Assembly: GCA_905234265.1 (NCBI GenBank)
Contig: CAJOHJ010000006.1
Location: forward strand, 1 to 64,000
Length of the DNA: 64,000 nucleotides
Reading direction: 5' to 3'
Source: an uncultured Prevotella sp.
Lineage (GTDB): Bacteria; Bacteroidota; Bacteroidia; Bacteroidales; Bacteroidaceae
A program made the translations under genes and the position numbers. This document shows, piece after piece, positions 18,039 to 25,867 of this stretch (position 1 is its first letter; every line of letters starts with the position of its first letter). Below the pieces are notes generated by a model. The model did no database searches and was not told the DNA's origin. It saw nothing but the letters and a program-made list of their open reading frames with translations.

Positions 18039-18120
18039 GATTTTGCAGATTTTGAAAGTTTTTTTTACGATTTTGAAAGTCGCTTGCAGATTTTGAGACT
18101 CGCCTGTGCGGATTTTGAGA
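18039..18120 (-). promoter_or_regulatory. Array A1: 21-bp-spaced direct repeats upstream of the MACPF operon
   Basis: GATTTTG cores on the plus strand begin at 18039, 18048, 18069, 18089 and 18111. The first two are 9 bases apart and the rest 20-22 apart. Read toward the MACPF operon the unit is GACTTTCAAAATC. Bases 18031-18082 match the reverse complement of 20110-20161 at 50 of 52 positions. AraC-family proteins bind direct half-sites about 21 bp apart, so this is a candidate operator array; that function is inferred. Confidence 0.7.
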
Positions 18121-18184
18121 GTAAAATGATAGATTTCATCACCTCTTTGTCACTCCACGAAATTTACCCATTGATTGAGCAGAA

Positions 18185-18499
18185 CTAATGGGTCGTTAGT
18201 GGCGATATTTCATAAAAAACGGCGGATTCAACGGAATTTCTCACTATATAAAATCCGTTTTCAGATTCTCCACTGTAGCCAGTGGTCTCCCGGGAAAAAT
18301 TACTCAATGAGTAATTCCCGTCAGTGGCCTCCCCGGCAAAATTATTCATTGAGTAATTCCCGTCAGTGGCCTTCCGGCGGAATTCTTCCACCTGCTTCAT
18401 CACATTGAAGCGCAATTCATAGTTATCACTGAAGAAATTCCTCACTCTATTATATTGTCTTTTGTGCTTTTTAAGTCGCTTATCTCGCTTATCCCACAT
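18185..18499 (-). pseudogene. Possible decayed coding remnant containing 14-residue repeats
   Basis: A 104-residue frame begins MWDKRDKRLKKHK and contains FFSDNYELRFNVMKQVEEFR, which distantly recalls the N-terminal part of VapE/VirE-type primase proteins of Bacteroidetes. It then runs into two near-copies of a 14-residue block (ATDGNYS.NNF.GE) made by a 42-base tandem repeat. No promoter or full domain is visible. I regard it as a fragment of a mobile-element gene or as chance coding. Confidence 0.25.
18280..18385. repeat. 42-base tandem repeat, 2.5 copies
   Basis: Units start at 18280, 18322 and 18364 (last one partial). Each complete unit carries a near-palindrome TTACTCAATGAGTAA or TTATTCATTGAGTAA followed by CCCGTCAGTGG. 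The period is 42, twice the 21-base period seen elsewhere in the window. The surrounding intergenic stretch (17,994-18,924) otherwise holds array A1, the inverted repeat at 18676 and no convincing intact gene. Confidence 0.8.
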
Positions 18500-18675
18500 C
18501 TCCGATAGAAAGCGGCCATGAGAGATAAGCGGGATAAGCGGGTTGTTTTACCTTTTCAGTAATATACGTGCTTTTTCCTTCATGCGCCACTTGCGGACGG
18601 CCTTGACCATCGGCGAACGGAAGCCGCTATTACATGCTAAGTTTGCGTAACAACTCAGCACTCTCGTTTACAAAG

Positions 18676-18825
18676 GACAAAAATCTTCAAAAATCTGACA
18701 AAAATAGTTGTTCTTAGCAGATTCATGTAAGATTATGTATGCCAAAGCACATCATCTGCAAAAATCAGAGCAAAAATCAGAATATACTTATATATATTTT
18801 TGTCAGATTTTTGAAGATTTTTGTC
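18676..18825. repeat. Perfect 31-base inverted repeat with 88-base loop, upstream of araC-type gene
   Basis: Arms at 18676-18706 and 18795-18825 are exact reverse complements. Each arm has three CAAAAATC-like units about 10-11 bases apart, the first and third being 21 apart. The sequence resembles array A with one extra T/A. It ends about 100 bases before the AraC-type gene's -7 element and may be an autoregulatory site or a large hairpin. Confidence 0.7.
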
Positions 18826-18924
18826 AAAAAAGAAGGGCGGTGCTGAGTAGTTACAAGTTTACTGTCTTTTAATAAATAAATATAAATAAAGTTGGAGAAA
18901 TGCAGATAAATCCGATGAATTTTG

Positions 18925-18932
18925 TACTTTTG
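18925..18932 (+). promoter_or_regulatory. Promoter -7 element of the first AraC-type gene
   Basis: The plus strand reads TACTTTTG. Transcription would start about 18938, so the translation start must be the ATG at 18952 rather than the in-frame ATG at 18922. No clear -33 TTTG is present. Confidence 0.6.
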
Positions 18933-18951
18933 CAGCAGAAAACTATCAATC

Positions 18952-20094
18952 ATGTACGAACAACACATACAGGAAGACCTCATCTATATGATGCTTTACG
19001 CAGCAGCGGCCATGATGTCCTTGCTGGCCTGTTGTTATCTGCTGTTCCGTCGGGCCAATGCCATTGCCCCTGATGTCACGTCGCCAGTGCGCCTGCGCCG
19101 GTGGACGGCCGTCTTCTTTGCCAATATGACGCTGAGCCATCTATGGTATCTGCCGATAGTCTTCCTCACCTCCCGCGAGGATATCATGCTGTGCTATCTC
19201 TTAGGTGCCATGCTCGACTTCATGATACTCATTCCTTCTGCGATAGTCCTGCTGCTTGTTATGCTGCAAGACCGCAGAAGGCCGCTGTGGCCCGTTTGCA
19301 TGATAGTGGCACCACCCATCATCGGACTGGCGATAGGCTTAGCCACTCGTAGCATTGCCCGTTTGCCGCTATTATATATCTATTATCTGTTGCTGGGCAT
19401 TGGCCTGTTGTTATATATGGTGCACGAGGTCAGGCGATACGGCCGCTGGCTGCGCAACAACTATGCCGACCTGGAGCATAAGGAAGTGTGGCAGAGCTTC
19501 ATCGTGCTGGCCGTCATTGTGCTGGTGTTCGGCATCTACACGTTAAGTCTCAAAGGCACGCCTTACCATTTTGTTGTTCAGTTGAATGATATTGTGCTGG
19601 TCTGCTATCTCCTGTGGCGAGTAGAGACGCTGAGCGACCTGAGCATTTCCAGTCCGCAGGATGATCTTCCAGAAGAAGCAGACGATTCGTTGGCCAGCCT
19701 CACTGTTGCCATGGAGAACGAGGAAGAGAATGCCGTGTCTCTGAGCATTCGCAACATTGGCTCACTGCTGAAACAGCATTGCGAGGAGCCGCAACTCTAC
19801 TTGCAACATGACATTTCCGTTACGCAACTGGCCATGCAGATAGGCACCAATCGCGTCTATCTCAGCCAGTATTTCACCAACGAGGGCATCAGTTACAATA
19901 CCTACATCAACGGTCTGCGCATCCAGCATTTCATCAACCGCTACCATGACTTAGCCAAAGACCGTCAAGCCATCATAACCAAGCATCTGGCCTACGAGAG
20001 TGGTTTCCGCAGTTATAGCACTTTCGGTGTCGCCTTCAAGCAGATTATGGGGATGACCGCAACGGAATGGATGCGTGACCAATCTGCAAGATAA
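18952..20094 (+). CDS. Membrane-anchored AraC-family transcriptional regulator 1
   Basis: The 380-residue protein (from MYEQHIQ) has two parts. Residues 1 to about 225 hold six or seven hydrophobic segments with conserved loops (LRRWTAVFF, LQDRRRPLWP, YGRWLRNNYADLEHKEVW, LLWRVETL). After an acidic linker, residues about 270-380 form an AraC-type double helix-turn-helix (DISVTQLAMQIGTNRVYLSQYF, then YESGFRSYSTFGVAFKQIMG). This class would sense a signal in or at the membrane and bind DNA from there. The gene lies between two inverted 21-bp arrays that face outward, toward the MACPF operon and toward the lipoprotein at 20231, so these are its most likely targets. Paralogues lie at 34029 and 35570. 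Confidence 0.85.
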   Translation: MYEQHIQEDLIYMMLYAAAAMMSLLACCYLLFRRANAIAPDVTSPVRLRRWTAVFFANMTLSHLWYLPIVFLTSREDIMLCYLLGAMLDFMILIPSAIVLLLVMLQDRRRPLWPVCMIVAPPIIGLAIGLATRSIARLPLLYIYYLLLGIGLLLYMVHEVRRYGRWLRNNYADLEHKEVWQSFIVLAVIVLVFGIYTLSLKGTPYHFVVQLNDIVLVCYLLWRVETLSDLSISSPQDDLPEEADDSLASLTVAMENEEENAVSLSIRNIGSLLKQHCEEPQLYLQHDISVTQLAMQIGTNRVYLSQYFTNEGISYNTYINGLRIQHFINRYHDLAKDRQAIITKHLAYESGFRSYSTFGVAFKQIMGMTATEWMRDQSAR

Positions 20095-20101
20095 ATAAAA
20101 T

Positions 20102-20153
20102 CTTCCTAACGACTTTCAAAATCGTAAAAAAAACTTTCAAAATCTGCAAAATC
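20102..20153 (+). promoter_or_regulatory. Array A2: 21-bp-spaced direct repeats upstream of the 291-aa lipoprotein
   Basis: CAAAATC cores end at 20123, 20144 and 20153, with a weaker AAAATC ending at 20102. Spacings are 21, 21 and 9, the same layout as array A1 in inverted orientation. It reads GACTTTCAAAATC toward the lipoprotein gene and ends 45 bases before its TACCTTTG element. It begins a few bases after the AraC-type stop codon. Confidence 0.7.
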
Positions 20154-20198
20154 TTACGTTGCGGGTATTTTTGTTGATGATTATTCGCAGATTTTAGC

Positions 20199-20206
20199 TA
20201 CCTTTG
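20199..20206 (+). promoter_or_regulatory. Promoter -7 element of the 291-aa lipoprotein
   Basis: TACCTTTG, 25 bases before the start codon. No TTTG at the expected -33 distance. The 45-base gap to array A2 is the same as at the MACPF promoter. Confidence 0.65.
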
Positions 20207-20230
20207 TGGCTAAAAAATATCAATTAATTA

Positions 20231-21106
20231 ATGTATATGAAGAAGACCCAAGTATTAATGGCTGGAGCATTGTTGCTCTCAGCCGTGTTGATGACCAGTT
20301 GCACTGAGTTTATGTCACAAGTCGCCAATCCCGTGAATAGTCACCTGTCGTTGGAGAAGGATTCCGTTCTCTTGGTTTCCGGTCAGAAGGCCACCATTGT
20401 TCCCAGAAGCATCAACGACGAGGCTCGCTACTCGTTTGAGTCGGCCGACGAGGATGTTGCCATAGTCGACGAGAAGGGTGTCGTGACAGCTGTTAGTGCC
20501 GGACTGGCAACCATCAAGGTGTCGGTGGCCGCCGACGATTACTTTCAGGAAGGCACCACCCTGTTTAAGGTGAAGGTATACGGTTCTATTGGCATGCCTG
20601 CTGAACGGGAAATCGGCATGCTGGTATGCCAGGACGGTCATATCCACGCCGAGGCCGATGACGCATGTGCCAAGCCGCGCGTTGCCATGTTGGCATACGT
20701 GGGCAGCGAGTCGCGTTGCACCCGTGGACTGGCCATCGCCCTGCGCGATGCAGGCAACGGCGACTGGAAAACGGCAGTCTCCGGTGCTGACGCATGGGGT
20801 AAAGAGCATCCCGTAGCCAGTGGAACATGGCGGCTGCCCAGCACAGACGACTGGCAGTATATGTTCATAGGCTGCGGAGGCACGATACCCTATATCGCCA
20901 AACCGACCCAGGGAGTGAAGGTAGACGCCGAGGGACTTAAGGACAAGCTGACTGCCGCAGGCTATATGGCCCCCACCGACAATTTCTACTGGACCGACAC
21001 CGAAGACAGCAAAAACGAAGCCAAGGCATGGGAGTTTGCAACCAATAAATTCTATTCTTTTTCAAAGACCTACGAGGACTACATCCGCTACTGCCTGACA
21101 TTCTGA
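20231..21106 (+). CDS. Ig-like (Big2) surface lipoprotein with C-type-lectin-like/FISUMP-like C-terminus
   Basis: The 291-residue protein starts at 20231 or at the second ATG at 20237 (MKKTQVL). Lipobox LMTSC gives lipidation at Cys24 of the longer form. Residues about 40-115 form a bacterial Ig-like domain (SLEKDSVLLVSGQKATI, AIVDEKGVVTAVSAGLATIKV). The C-terminal 170 residues contain GTWRLPSTDDWQYMF and FYWTDTEDSKNEAKAWEF, the pattern of the Fibrobacter major paralogous/C-type-lectin-like fold used for ligand binding. An outer-membrane surface location is inferred. The gene is the only one after the AraC-type gene and is expected to be under its control. The ligand is unknown. Confidence 0.75.
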   Translation: MYMKKTQVLMAGALLLSAVLMTSCTEFMSQVANPVNSHLSLEKDSVLLVSGQKATIVPRSINDEARYSFESADEDVAIVDEKGVVTAVSAGLATIKVSVAADDYFQEGTTLFKVKVYGSIGMPAEREIGMLVCQDGHIHAEADDACAKPRVAMLAYVGSESRCTRGLAIALRDAGNGDWKTAVSGADAWGKEHPVASGTWRLPSTDDWQYMFIGCGGTIPYIAKPTQGVKVDAEGLKDKLTAAGYMAPTDNFYWTDTEDSKNEAKAWEFATNKFYSFSKTYEDYIRYCLTF

Positions 21107-21133
21107 TAAAACGAGGGCACTTCAAAATGATAA

Positions 21134-21172
21134 AACGAGGGTGTGTCAAAATAAAATTGGCACACCCTCGTT
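21134..21172. terminator. Bidirectional hairpin terminator between convergent genes
   Basis: A 12-base stem AACGAGGGTGTG / CACACCCTCGTT surrounds a 15-base AT-rich loop. It lies between the lipoprotein (plus) and the HAD gene (minus), so it probably ends both transcripts. Part of the left arm is duplicated just upstream (TGATAAAACGAGGG twice). Confidence 0.7.
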
Positions 21173-21206
21173 CTCTTGTTATGCTGTTCGTTCAGTCTTT
21201 CACGTG

Positions 21207-22298
21207 TTATTGGGGGAAAGTAAAGTCGGTCTTCACCACGCCGTCGCCGTAGATGGTCTTGAAGTCGTCGCGCATGGAGATGACGTGGAAACCGGCCGTA
21301 CGCCACTGCTCGCCCAGGGTGAGGGCCTTTTCGCGGTTGGCATGGTCGCGCTGGTCGTCGTCAGCAATGAGCATAAAGGAGGCCGCCTTGTATTTCGGAT
21401 TACCCTGTGCATAGTTGTGCATGGCCACGTCGCCGCCGCTGTTGCCGAAGGTCAGGACGGGCACCTTACCAATCTCCTGCGAAATCTGCAGCACCTTGTT
21501 CGTCTTCAGGTTCTTGATGATGAGCTCGTCGGTGCGCACAAGGTCCTCCTCGCGTCCCATCGTATAGTTGACACCTTCCACCGTGCCCTGACTGGTGGAG
21601 CGCAGTTTCACGTCCATACCGATGACGCGGTTCGACGGAATGCCGATGGCCTCAGTCAGTGCGCGGCAGATGAAGCGGTCGGAGCCCGAGACGACATAGT
21701 AGGTAAAGCCGTTGTCCTTCAGATACTCAAAGACCTCCAGCATAGGCTTGTAGTGGCTCTCGCCGTATGTCATGCCCGAGAAACCGTTGGCGGGCTGCTG
21801 GGCGTAGGCCTTCACGTAGGCATCAAACTGGGCCAGCGTCATGCCTGCGTATGCCTTGGCAGCAGCATAGGCGTGCTTCATGTCGAACTGGTCGGGCAGT
21901 TTCTTGCCGGTGCGCACGAAGTCGCGGATGTCCTGTGCGGCCTCCTTCACGTCAGCGGGAGCAATATCCTTGTAGTCAGGATCGTCCAGTGCGCGGTATT
22001 CCAGCAGGTTGTACTCAAAGTAGGTGGGATAGAGCTCGCCGACGAACGTACCGTCCATGTCGAACGTAGCGATGCGGTCCTCCACGGGGATGTAGTTTGG
22101 GGAACTTGTGTTGGTCACGTCCTTCACGTAGTCCTGCAGGGCGGTCAGTGCCTCGCACTGGTTCCACAGCGTGAAATACTCCTTTGGCTGCGGGGTGACG
22201 ACGATATTGTTGTCGTTATCCTTGCTGCACGATGTCAGTACTGTTGCGCCGCTGAGTGTAAGGATGGCGGCCATCATCCAGAGTTTCATTCTTTTCAT
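21207..22298 (-). CDS. HAD-superfamily phosphatase lipoprotein (copy 1)
   Basis: The 363-residue lipoprotein has signal MKRMKLWMMAAILTLSG and lipobox LTSC (Cys24). The HAD fold is complete: motif I FDMDGTFVGELY with the nucleophile and acid/base Asp pair, motif II VVSGSDRF, and motif IV FGNSGGDVAMH. It resembles phosphoserine-phosphatase-like enzymes, but the substrate cannot be told. As a lipoprotein it would act in the periplasm or at the cell surface. A very close paralogue lies at 30712-32127, where it is fused to an M15 peptidase. The C-terminus FTFPQ is exactly the point where the other copy continues into the peptidase. Confidence 0.85.
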   Translation of the reverse strand: MKRMKLWMMAAILTLSGATVLTSCSKDNDNNIVVTPQPKEYFTLWNQCEALTALQDYVKDVTNTSSPNYIPVEDRIATFDMDGTFVGELYPTYFEYNLLEYRALDDPDYKDIAPADVKEAAQDIRDFVRTGKKLPDQFDMKHAYAAAKAYAGMTLAQFDAYVKAYAQQPANGFSGMTYGESHYKPMLEVFEYLKDNGFTYYVVSGSDRFICRALTEAIGIPSNRVIGMDVKLRSTSQGTVEGVNYTMGREEDLVRTDELIIKNLKTNKVLQISQEIGKVPVLTFGNSGGDVAMHNYAQGNPKYKAASFMLIADDDQRDHANREKALTLGEQWRTAGFHVISMRDDFKTIYGDGVVKTDFTFPQ

Positions 22299-22356
22299 TG
22301 TCTTCTATGTATTTTATTCAAGTTTCTGAAGTTTTTTTTACCACAGATTTCACAGA

Positions 22357-22611
22357 TTAAACAGATTTGGCCCACGTGGCGTTGAGCGTCTTGCCGTCCT
22401 CGCCGTCGAGCGACAGGGCGCGGGTCGTCGTGGCGCGGCTGTCGGCGGCGTCGCCGCCCTTGGTGGCGCTGACGGTCATGGTGTACACTTGCCCCTTGTG
22501 CTGCACGGGCTGCTCGTCGATGATGTTGTCCTCGCTGGAGCAGGCAGCGAGCGTGGCCGATGCCATGAGCAGGGCGGCCATGGTGCGGATGTCTGTTAAA
22601 AACTTCTTCAT
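22357..22611 (-). pseudogene. Truncated fimbrillin-like lipoprotein (N-terminus only)
   Basis: An 84-residue frame from MKKFLTDIRTMAALLMASA has lipobox LAAC and then the pattern QVYTMTVSATKGGDA and TRALSLDG, typical of the N-terminus of fimbrillin-family surface proteins. Those are normally several hundred residues long. Here the frame ends after NATWAKSV, in a run of AATCTGT-containing 9-base repeats (22340-22370). I infer that the rest of the gene has been lost. The start at 22611 is chosen because the longer frame would begin inside the preceding small gene. Confidence 0.6.
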
Positions 22612-22630
22612 AGTCGTGTCCTCCTTTTTT

Positions 22631-22777
22631 TTAGTCCCAAACGAGTTCTGTACCGGCCATGGGGCTCGGCGTGCCATAGCCATCGCGGATGCCCTGCAAG
22701 CTAGCATACAGCAGGTGCGTTTGATGTTGTAACTTGACGACCCGCATCGCGGGCTTCCTGTAGTCTTAACGTTTCAT
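22631..22777 (-). pseudogene. Small Bacteroidetes-type protein gene with in-frame stop at codon 4
   Basis: From the ATG at 22777 the frame reads MKR, then TAA, then continues for 44 codons as DYRKPAMRVVKLQHQTHLL and ends TELVWD. Short proteins with a (Y/D)xxPxMxVVxLQ...LL pattern are common in Bacteroidales in front of fimbrillin-like genes. The simplest reading is a Tyr codon mutated to TAA. Restart at the ATG ten codons in (MRVVKLQ) would give 38 residues. The locus is headed by a TATCTTTG element and array A3, so it was built like an active regulon member. Confidence 0.5.
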
Positions 22778-22829
22778 TGTTGTTTTGTATTTTTGTTTTA
22801 ATTTTGTTTAGTCTTCGCATACAGCCTTG

Positions 22830-22837
22830 CAAAGATA
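22830..22837 (-). promoter_or_regulatory. Promoter -7 element of the small-protein/fimbrillin-like remnant locus
   Basis: The minus strand reads TATCTTTG. There is no -33 TTTG. Array A3 ends exactly 45 bases upstream. Confidence 0.6.
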
Positions 22838-22882
22838 AACAAAATCCCCAAAACTGCCGCGTCCAAATGGCCCGCCACGAAA

Positions 22883-22992
22883 GATTTTGCAGATTTTGAA
22901 ACAATTTTTGTAAATTTTGAAAGTCAAGCCCCGCTTTTTTGCAGATTTTGAAACAAAAATTGCAGATTTTGAGAGTCACGTTGCAGATTTTG
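22883..22992 (-). promoter_or_regulatory. Array A3: 21-bp-spaced direct repeats
   Basis: ATTTTG cores on the plus strand begin at 22883, 22892, 22913, 22944, 22965 and 22986. Spacings are 9, 21, 31, 21 and 21. Bases 22876-22899 match A1 almost exactly (CCACGAAAGATTTTGCAG shared). It faces the small gene starting at 22777. This 300-base gap contains nothing else except the hairpin at 23018. Confidence 0.7.
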
Positions 22993-23017
22993 AGCATCAA
23001 AATTTCCCCAAACAAAC

Positions 23018-23049
23018 CGCCGAGACCATCTTTTCTTGATGTCTCGGCG
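23018..23049 (-). terminator. Hairpin terminator after the AAA-ATPase gene
   Basis: A 12-13 base stem CGCCGAGACCATC / GATGTCTCGGCG lies 28 bases after the stop of the ATPase gene. It resembles the hairpin at 35304 (CGCCGAGACTCC). Confidence 0.55.
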
Positions 23050-23077
23050 TACAAATCTATAGGGGAGTTGGGAGGAA

Positions 23078-24664
23078 CTATTTGTCTTCTGCGTACGTTT
23101 CGATGTGGCAGGAGTGCTGTTTGGTGTCGCGGTCGTAGTTGATGCCGACAAGCAACAGGTTCTTGGACGAGCCAAGCGGCGAAGCCGAGCGGTCGGTGTA
23201 CTGCGTCACCTTGGCAGGGTATTGCCGACGCTTGATCTGGTCGATGGCGGCATCAGCATCCTGGCGGAACTTGAGTTCGACGACGATGGCGGGCGACTCC
23301 ACATTCTTGCGCGGGATGAGCACGATGTCGGCAAAACCTTTGCCGCTGGCCAATTCGCGGTGCATCACGTAGTCGTTGCGGGCGTAGTAGTAGGCTATGG
23401 AGAGCACGCAGGCCAGCGAATTCTCGTTGTTGTAAGAGAGGATGCTGGTGTTCTCGTCGTGTGCGGCATCGATGGCACGGGCCACGGCCTCCTCGTCGCC
23501 GTTGAGGGTGTCCTGAAGCAGTTTGCGTGACAGCTCGATTGCCTCCGTGACGTGTTTCCAGTTGTTGCTCTTCACGGCATTCACCATCTCGCCGGCCACC
23601 TCGCGGTTGGGGATGTAACAATTCGAATTCTCCCATTCGTATGAGAGGTAGCCCAGATGGATGAGCACCGTGAACACGTCGTCCTTGCTGCGAATGATGG
23701 ACATGTCGTTCTGGAACCTGGTGGGGTCCACGCTGCAGCGGCCACCAGCCAGCATCTGGATGATGTCGTCCTTCAGCCCCTCGTAGTTCATCTGGATGTA
23801 GTTGGCCACGGCATCGTAGGCACCCGTTGAGGCCCAGAAACTGCGGCAGTATCCGCTGTCGATGGCCTGCATTACGCTGTTGGGATTGAACATCGAGTGC
23901 TCGGGGCCTATCTCGTAGCCGTCGTACCACTTCACGAACTCGTCGAAGTCCATGTCGTGCTTTTCGGCCAGCGCGCGCACCTCGTCCTTTGTGAAACCAA
24001 AGTAAGTGGCCATCTTGCGCGGCGACACCATCGAGTACTCCTGGAAGTTGTTCAGGGCCGACTCGGTCTTGTACTTCTTGATGGGCAGGATGCCGGTCAT
24101 ATAGGCACCGGCGAACACCCTCATGGCCTGCTGGCTCTTGAACATGCGTCGCAGCCAGCCCACGTAGTCATCCATGGCTTTTGTGCCGGGGGCGAACTCA
24201 CGGCAGATGGCGTCCCACTCGTCGATGATGAAGACGAACTCCTCGCCCTTGGCGATGTGTACCCGCAGCAGGTAGTCCATCAGGCTATAGCCCTCTTCCA
24301 CCGGCACGTCGGGGTAGGCCTCGCTCACGTCCTTCAGCAGTGCTGCATCTATCTTATCCACGATGCCGTCGTCCTTGTATCGGGAGACGAAGTCCGTCAT
24401 GTCAAGATAGATGGTGGCGTACTTGTTCAGATGCTGCTCGAACGTCGGGTCGGCGGCTATCGCCAGGTCGGCGAACAGCGCGCGCGAGTCGCACGAGTGG
24501 TCGTAGTAGGCGTAGAGCATCTTTGCGGCCATCGACTTGCCGAAGCGGCGGCAGCGCGACACGCAACTGAACTGGCGCTCGGTGAGGAGCGTCTTGTTCA
24601 CCACAGAGATAAGCATCGACTTATCCACGTACTCACTGTTACCTATATTTATATATGTACCCAT
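23078..24664 (-). CDS. AAA-ATPase-like protein with C-terminal PD-(D/E)XK nuclease-type domain
   Basis: The 528-residue protein matches the AAA-ATPase-like plus PDDEXK (DUF1703) family, common and highly variable in Bacteroidetes. A degenerate P-loop (SRCRRFGKSMAAKML) is near residue 40 and a Walker B-like FVFIIDEWDAIC near 145. Towards the C-terminus GKGFADIVLIPRK and AIVVELKF supply the Asp, Glu and Lys of a PD-(D/E)XK core. The biological role is not established; selfish or defence-related activity has been suggested for relatives. It has its own promoter (TATCTTTG at 24688-24695, minus strand) and no operon partner. Confidence 0.82.
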   Translation of the reverse strand: MGTYINIGNSEYVDKSMLISVVNKTLLTERQFSCVSRCRRFGKSMAAKMLYAYYDHSCDSRALFADLAIAADPTFEQHLNKYATIYLDMTDFVSRYKDDGIVDKIDAALLKDVSEAYPDVPVEEGYSLMDYLLRVHIAKGEEFVFIIDEWDAICREFAPGTKAMDDYVGWLRRMFKSQQAMRVFAGAYMTGILPIKKYKTESALNNFQEYSMVSPRKMATYFGFTKDEVRALAEKHDMDFDEFVKWYDGYEIGPEHSMFNPNSVMQAIDSGYCRSFWASTGAYDAVANYIQMNYEGLKDDIIQMLAGGRCSVDPTRFQNDMSIIRSKDDVFTVLIHLGYLSYEWENSNCYIPNREVAGEMVNAVKSNNWKHVTEAIELSRKLLQDTLNGDEEAVARAIDAAHDENTSILSYNNENSLACVLSIAYYYARNDYVMHRELASGKGFADIVLIPRKNVESPAIVVELKFRQDADAAIDQIKRRQYPAKVTQYTDRSASPLGSSKNLLLVGINYDRDTKQHSCHIETYAEDK

Positions 24665-24749
24665 AACGCCGTAGTATGTTTCGCGTGCAAAGATACAACT
24701 TTTCCGTGAGATTATCGCAGAATCCCCTCAGATTTATTAAGAATATTCT

Positions 24750-25568
24750 TTATAACGTGAGTTCGACGCATTGATTTTTGAGCGTCTTTCGGCGGTAACT
24801 GCGCCTGTTGATGAGGTGGGTGACCAGGAGCATGACGGCGGTCAGCACGACGGTGACGGCAAGAATGAAGAGGAGAGCCTTAATCATTTCGGGGTCGGCC
24901 TTCGACTCATCGTCATAGCCGTAGAAATATATCACAATGATAATCGCCGACACCATGACCGCCAGTTGCGTCAGCACGACGACGGCCAATCGCCATAGTG
25001 TGCTCCACCAGCCGTAGCCGAAGAGTTGGCGGTAGGTGATGTACGTATAGACCTCGCAGAGCACGAGTTCGACTGTTCCGCTCCAATAGCCAAAGAAACT
25101 CAAGAGGAGCGCCTGGACGCTCAGGAATACTTGCAGGAAGAATCCCTCGGGCAGTGTGTGGCGGGGGTAGCCCGGGGCGAAGCGGAACACCAGCCACGTG
25201 GGCAGAATCAGGAGCGACTACGAAGAGGCAGACGATGACCAGCATCTTGACAGGCGGAAACGACACCTGACGATGGCCGCTGATGTAGTCGCGCACCAGA
25301 TAGCCCGGACGCCCCGCTGGACGAGCGTATAGGTGAGCGAGCGGGAGTCGAGACCCCAGAGGATGGCGATGTTCTCGCGGATGGAGTTCCACCCCACGCG
25401 CCCCACCTCGGCCCGCTGGCCGCAGATGGGGCAGAAGTTGCCGTCGAAGTCATTGCCGCAGTTGTGGCAGTGCTGCACAGTGCCCTCATGCCGGTTGGCA
25501 TAGTGTGGCACAGCTTGTTGCCAGCGCCGGAACCGCTGGTTGTACTCTCTAAATTGTTCCCGCTCCAT
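24750..25568 (-). pseudogene. DUF3667 zinc-ribbon membrane protein, broken by two frameshifts
   Basis: The start at 25568 gives MEREQFREYNQ, then a zinc ribbon CHNCGNDFDGNFCPICGQ and SLTYTLVQR. The family continuation RPGYLVRDYISGHRQVSFPP occurs in a different frame (about 25315-25215). The membrane-spanning end (from FRFAPGYPRHTLPEGFF to the C-terminus at 24750) is back in the original frame. Two compensating indels are therefore needed, one near 25315 in a G-rich run and one near 25215. DUF3667 proteins are small inner-membrane proteins of unknown function. Either the gene is decayed or the sequence has errors. The start lies 1 base after the end of the preA ferredoxin part. Confidence 0.7.
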
Positions 25569-25569
25569 T

Positions 25570-25867
25570 TTATCTTGTCTTATTGATTCGCTTGCTAACA
25601 CCGATGGCACCAGTGGGGCAGACCAGTCGGCAGAGGTGACAGCCTACGCACTTGGTACCGACGATGCGGAGCTGACGGGTCGCGGTGTCGAAGGCGATGG
25701 CCTGATGGCCGCCGTCCATGCAAGAGACGTAGCAGCGGCCGCAGCCGTTGCACCGCTCACGGTCTATCTTCGGGAAGACGATGGTCTCGCGGTCCAGATG
25801 GTCGGGGTTCAGGAACTTCGGCAACTGCTCGCCCACCAACTGCTGCAACTGCGTGATGCCGCGCTGA
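25570..25867 (-). pseudogene. Detached C-terminal 4Fe-4S ferredoxin part of preA
   Basis: In the frame following ITQLQQLVGEQLPKFL this segment encodes two 4Fe-4S clusters (CNGCGRCYVSC and CVGCHLCRLVCP), which form the normal C-terminal end of the PreA subunit. It is separated from the main preA frame by one indel near 25865. If the shift is a sequencing error, the gene is one CDS from 26987 to 25570. Confidence 0.7.

Noticed and set aside
17906..18951. Small intact gene in the gap upstream of the first AraC-type gene
   Set aside because: Frames here are explained by repeats; none combines a promoter, start and recognisable domain.
18031..20161. Inverted repeats as ends of a transposon carrying the AraC gene
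   Set aside because: No transposase or target-site duplication is visible. Arrays of the same family face promoters elsewhere at a fixed distance, which explains the inversion as two outward-facing operators.
22701..23054. Leu/Gln/Asn-rich frame with NLQ heptads across array A3 (and similar frames across A1 and A4)
   Set aside because: It is produced by a 21-base DNA repeat read in frame. The frames lack starts with promoters and the coding pattern is not kept between arrays.
23897..24709. 270-residue plus-strand frame opposite the AAA-ATPase-like gene
   Set aside because: It is His/Val/Gly-rich shadow coding without family features.
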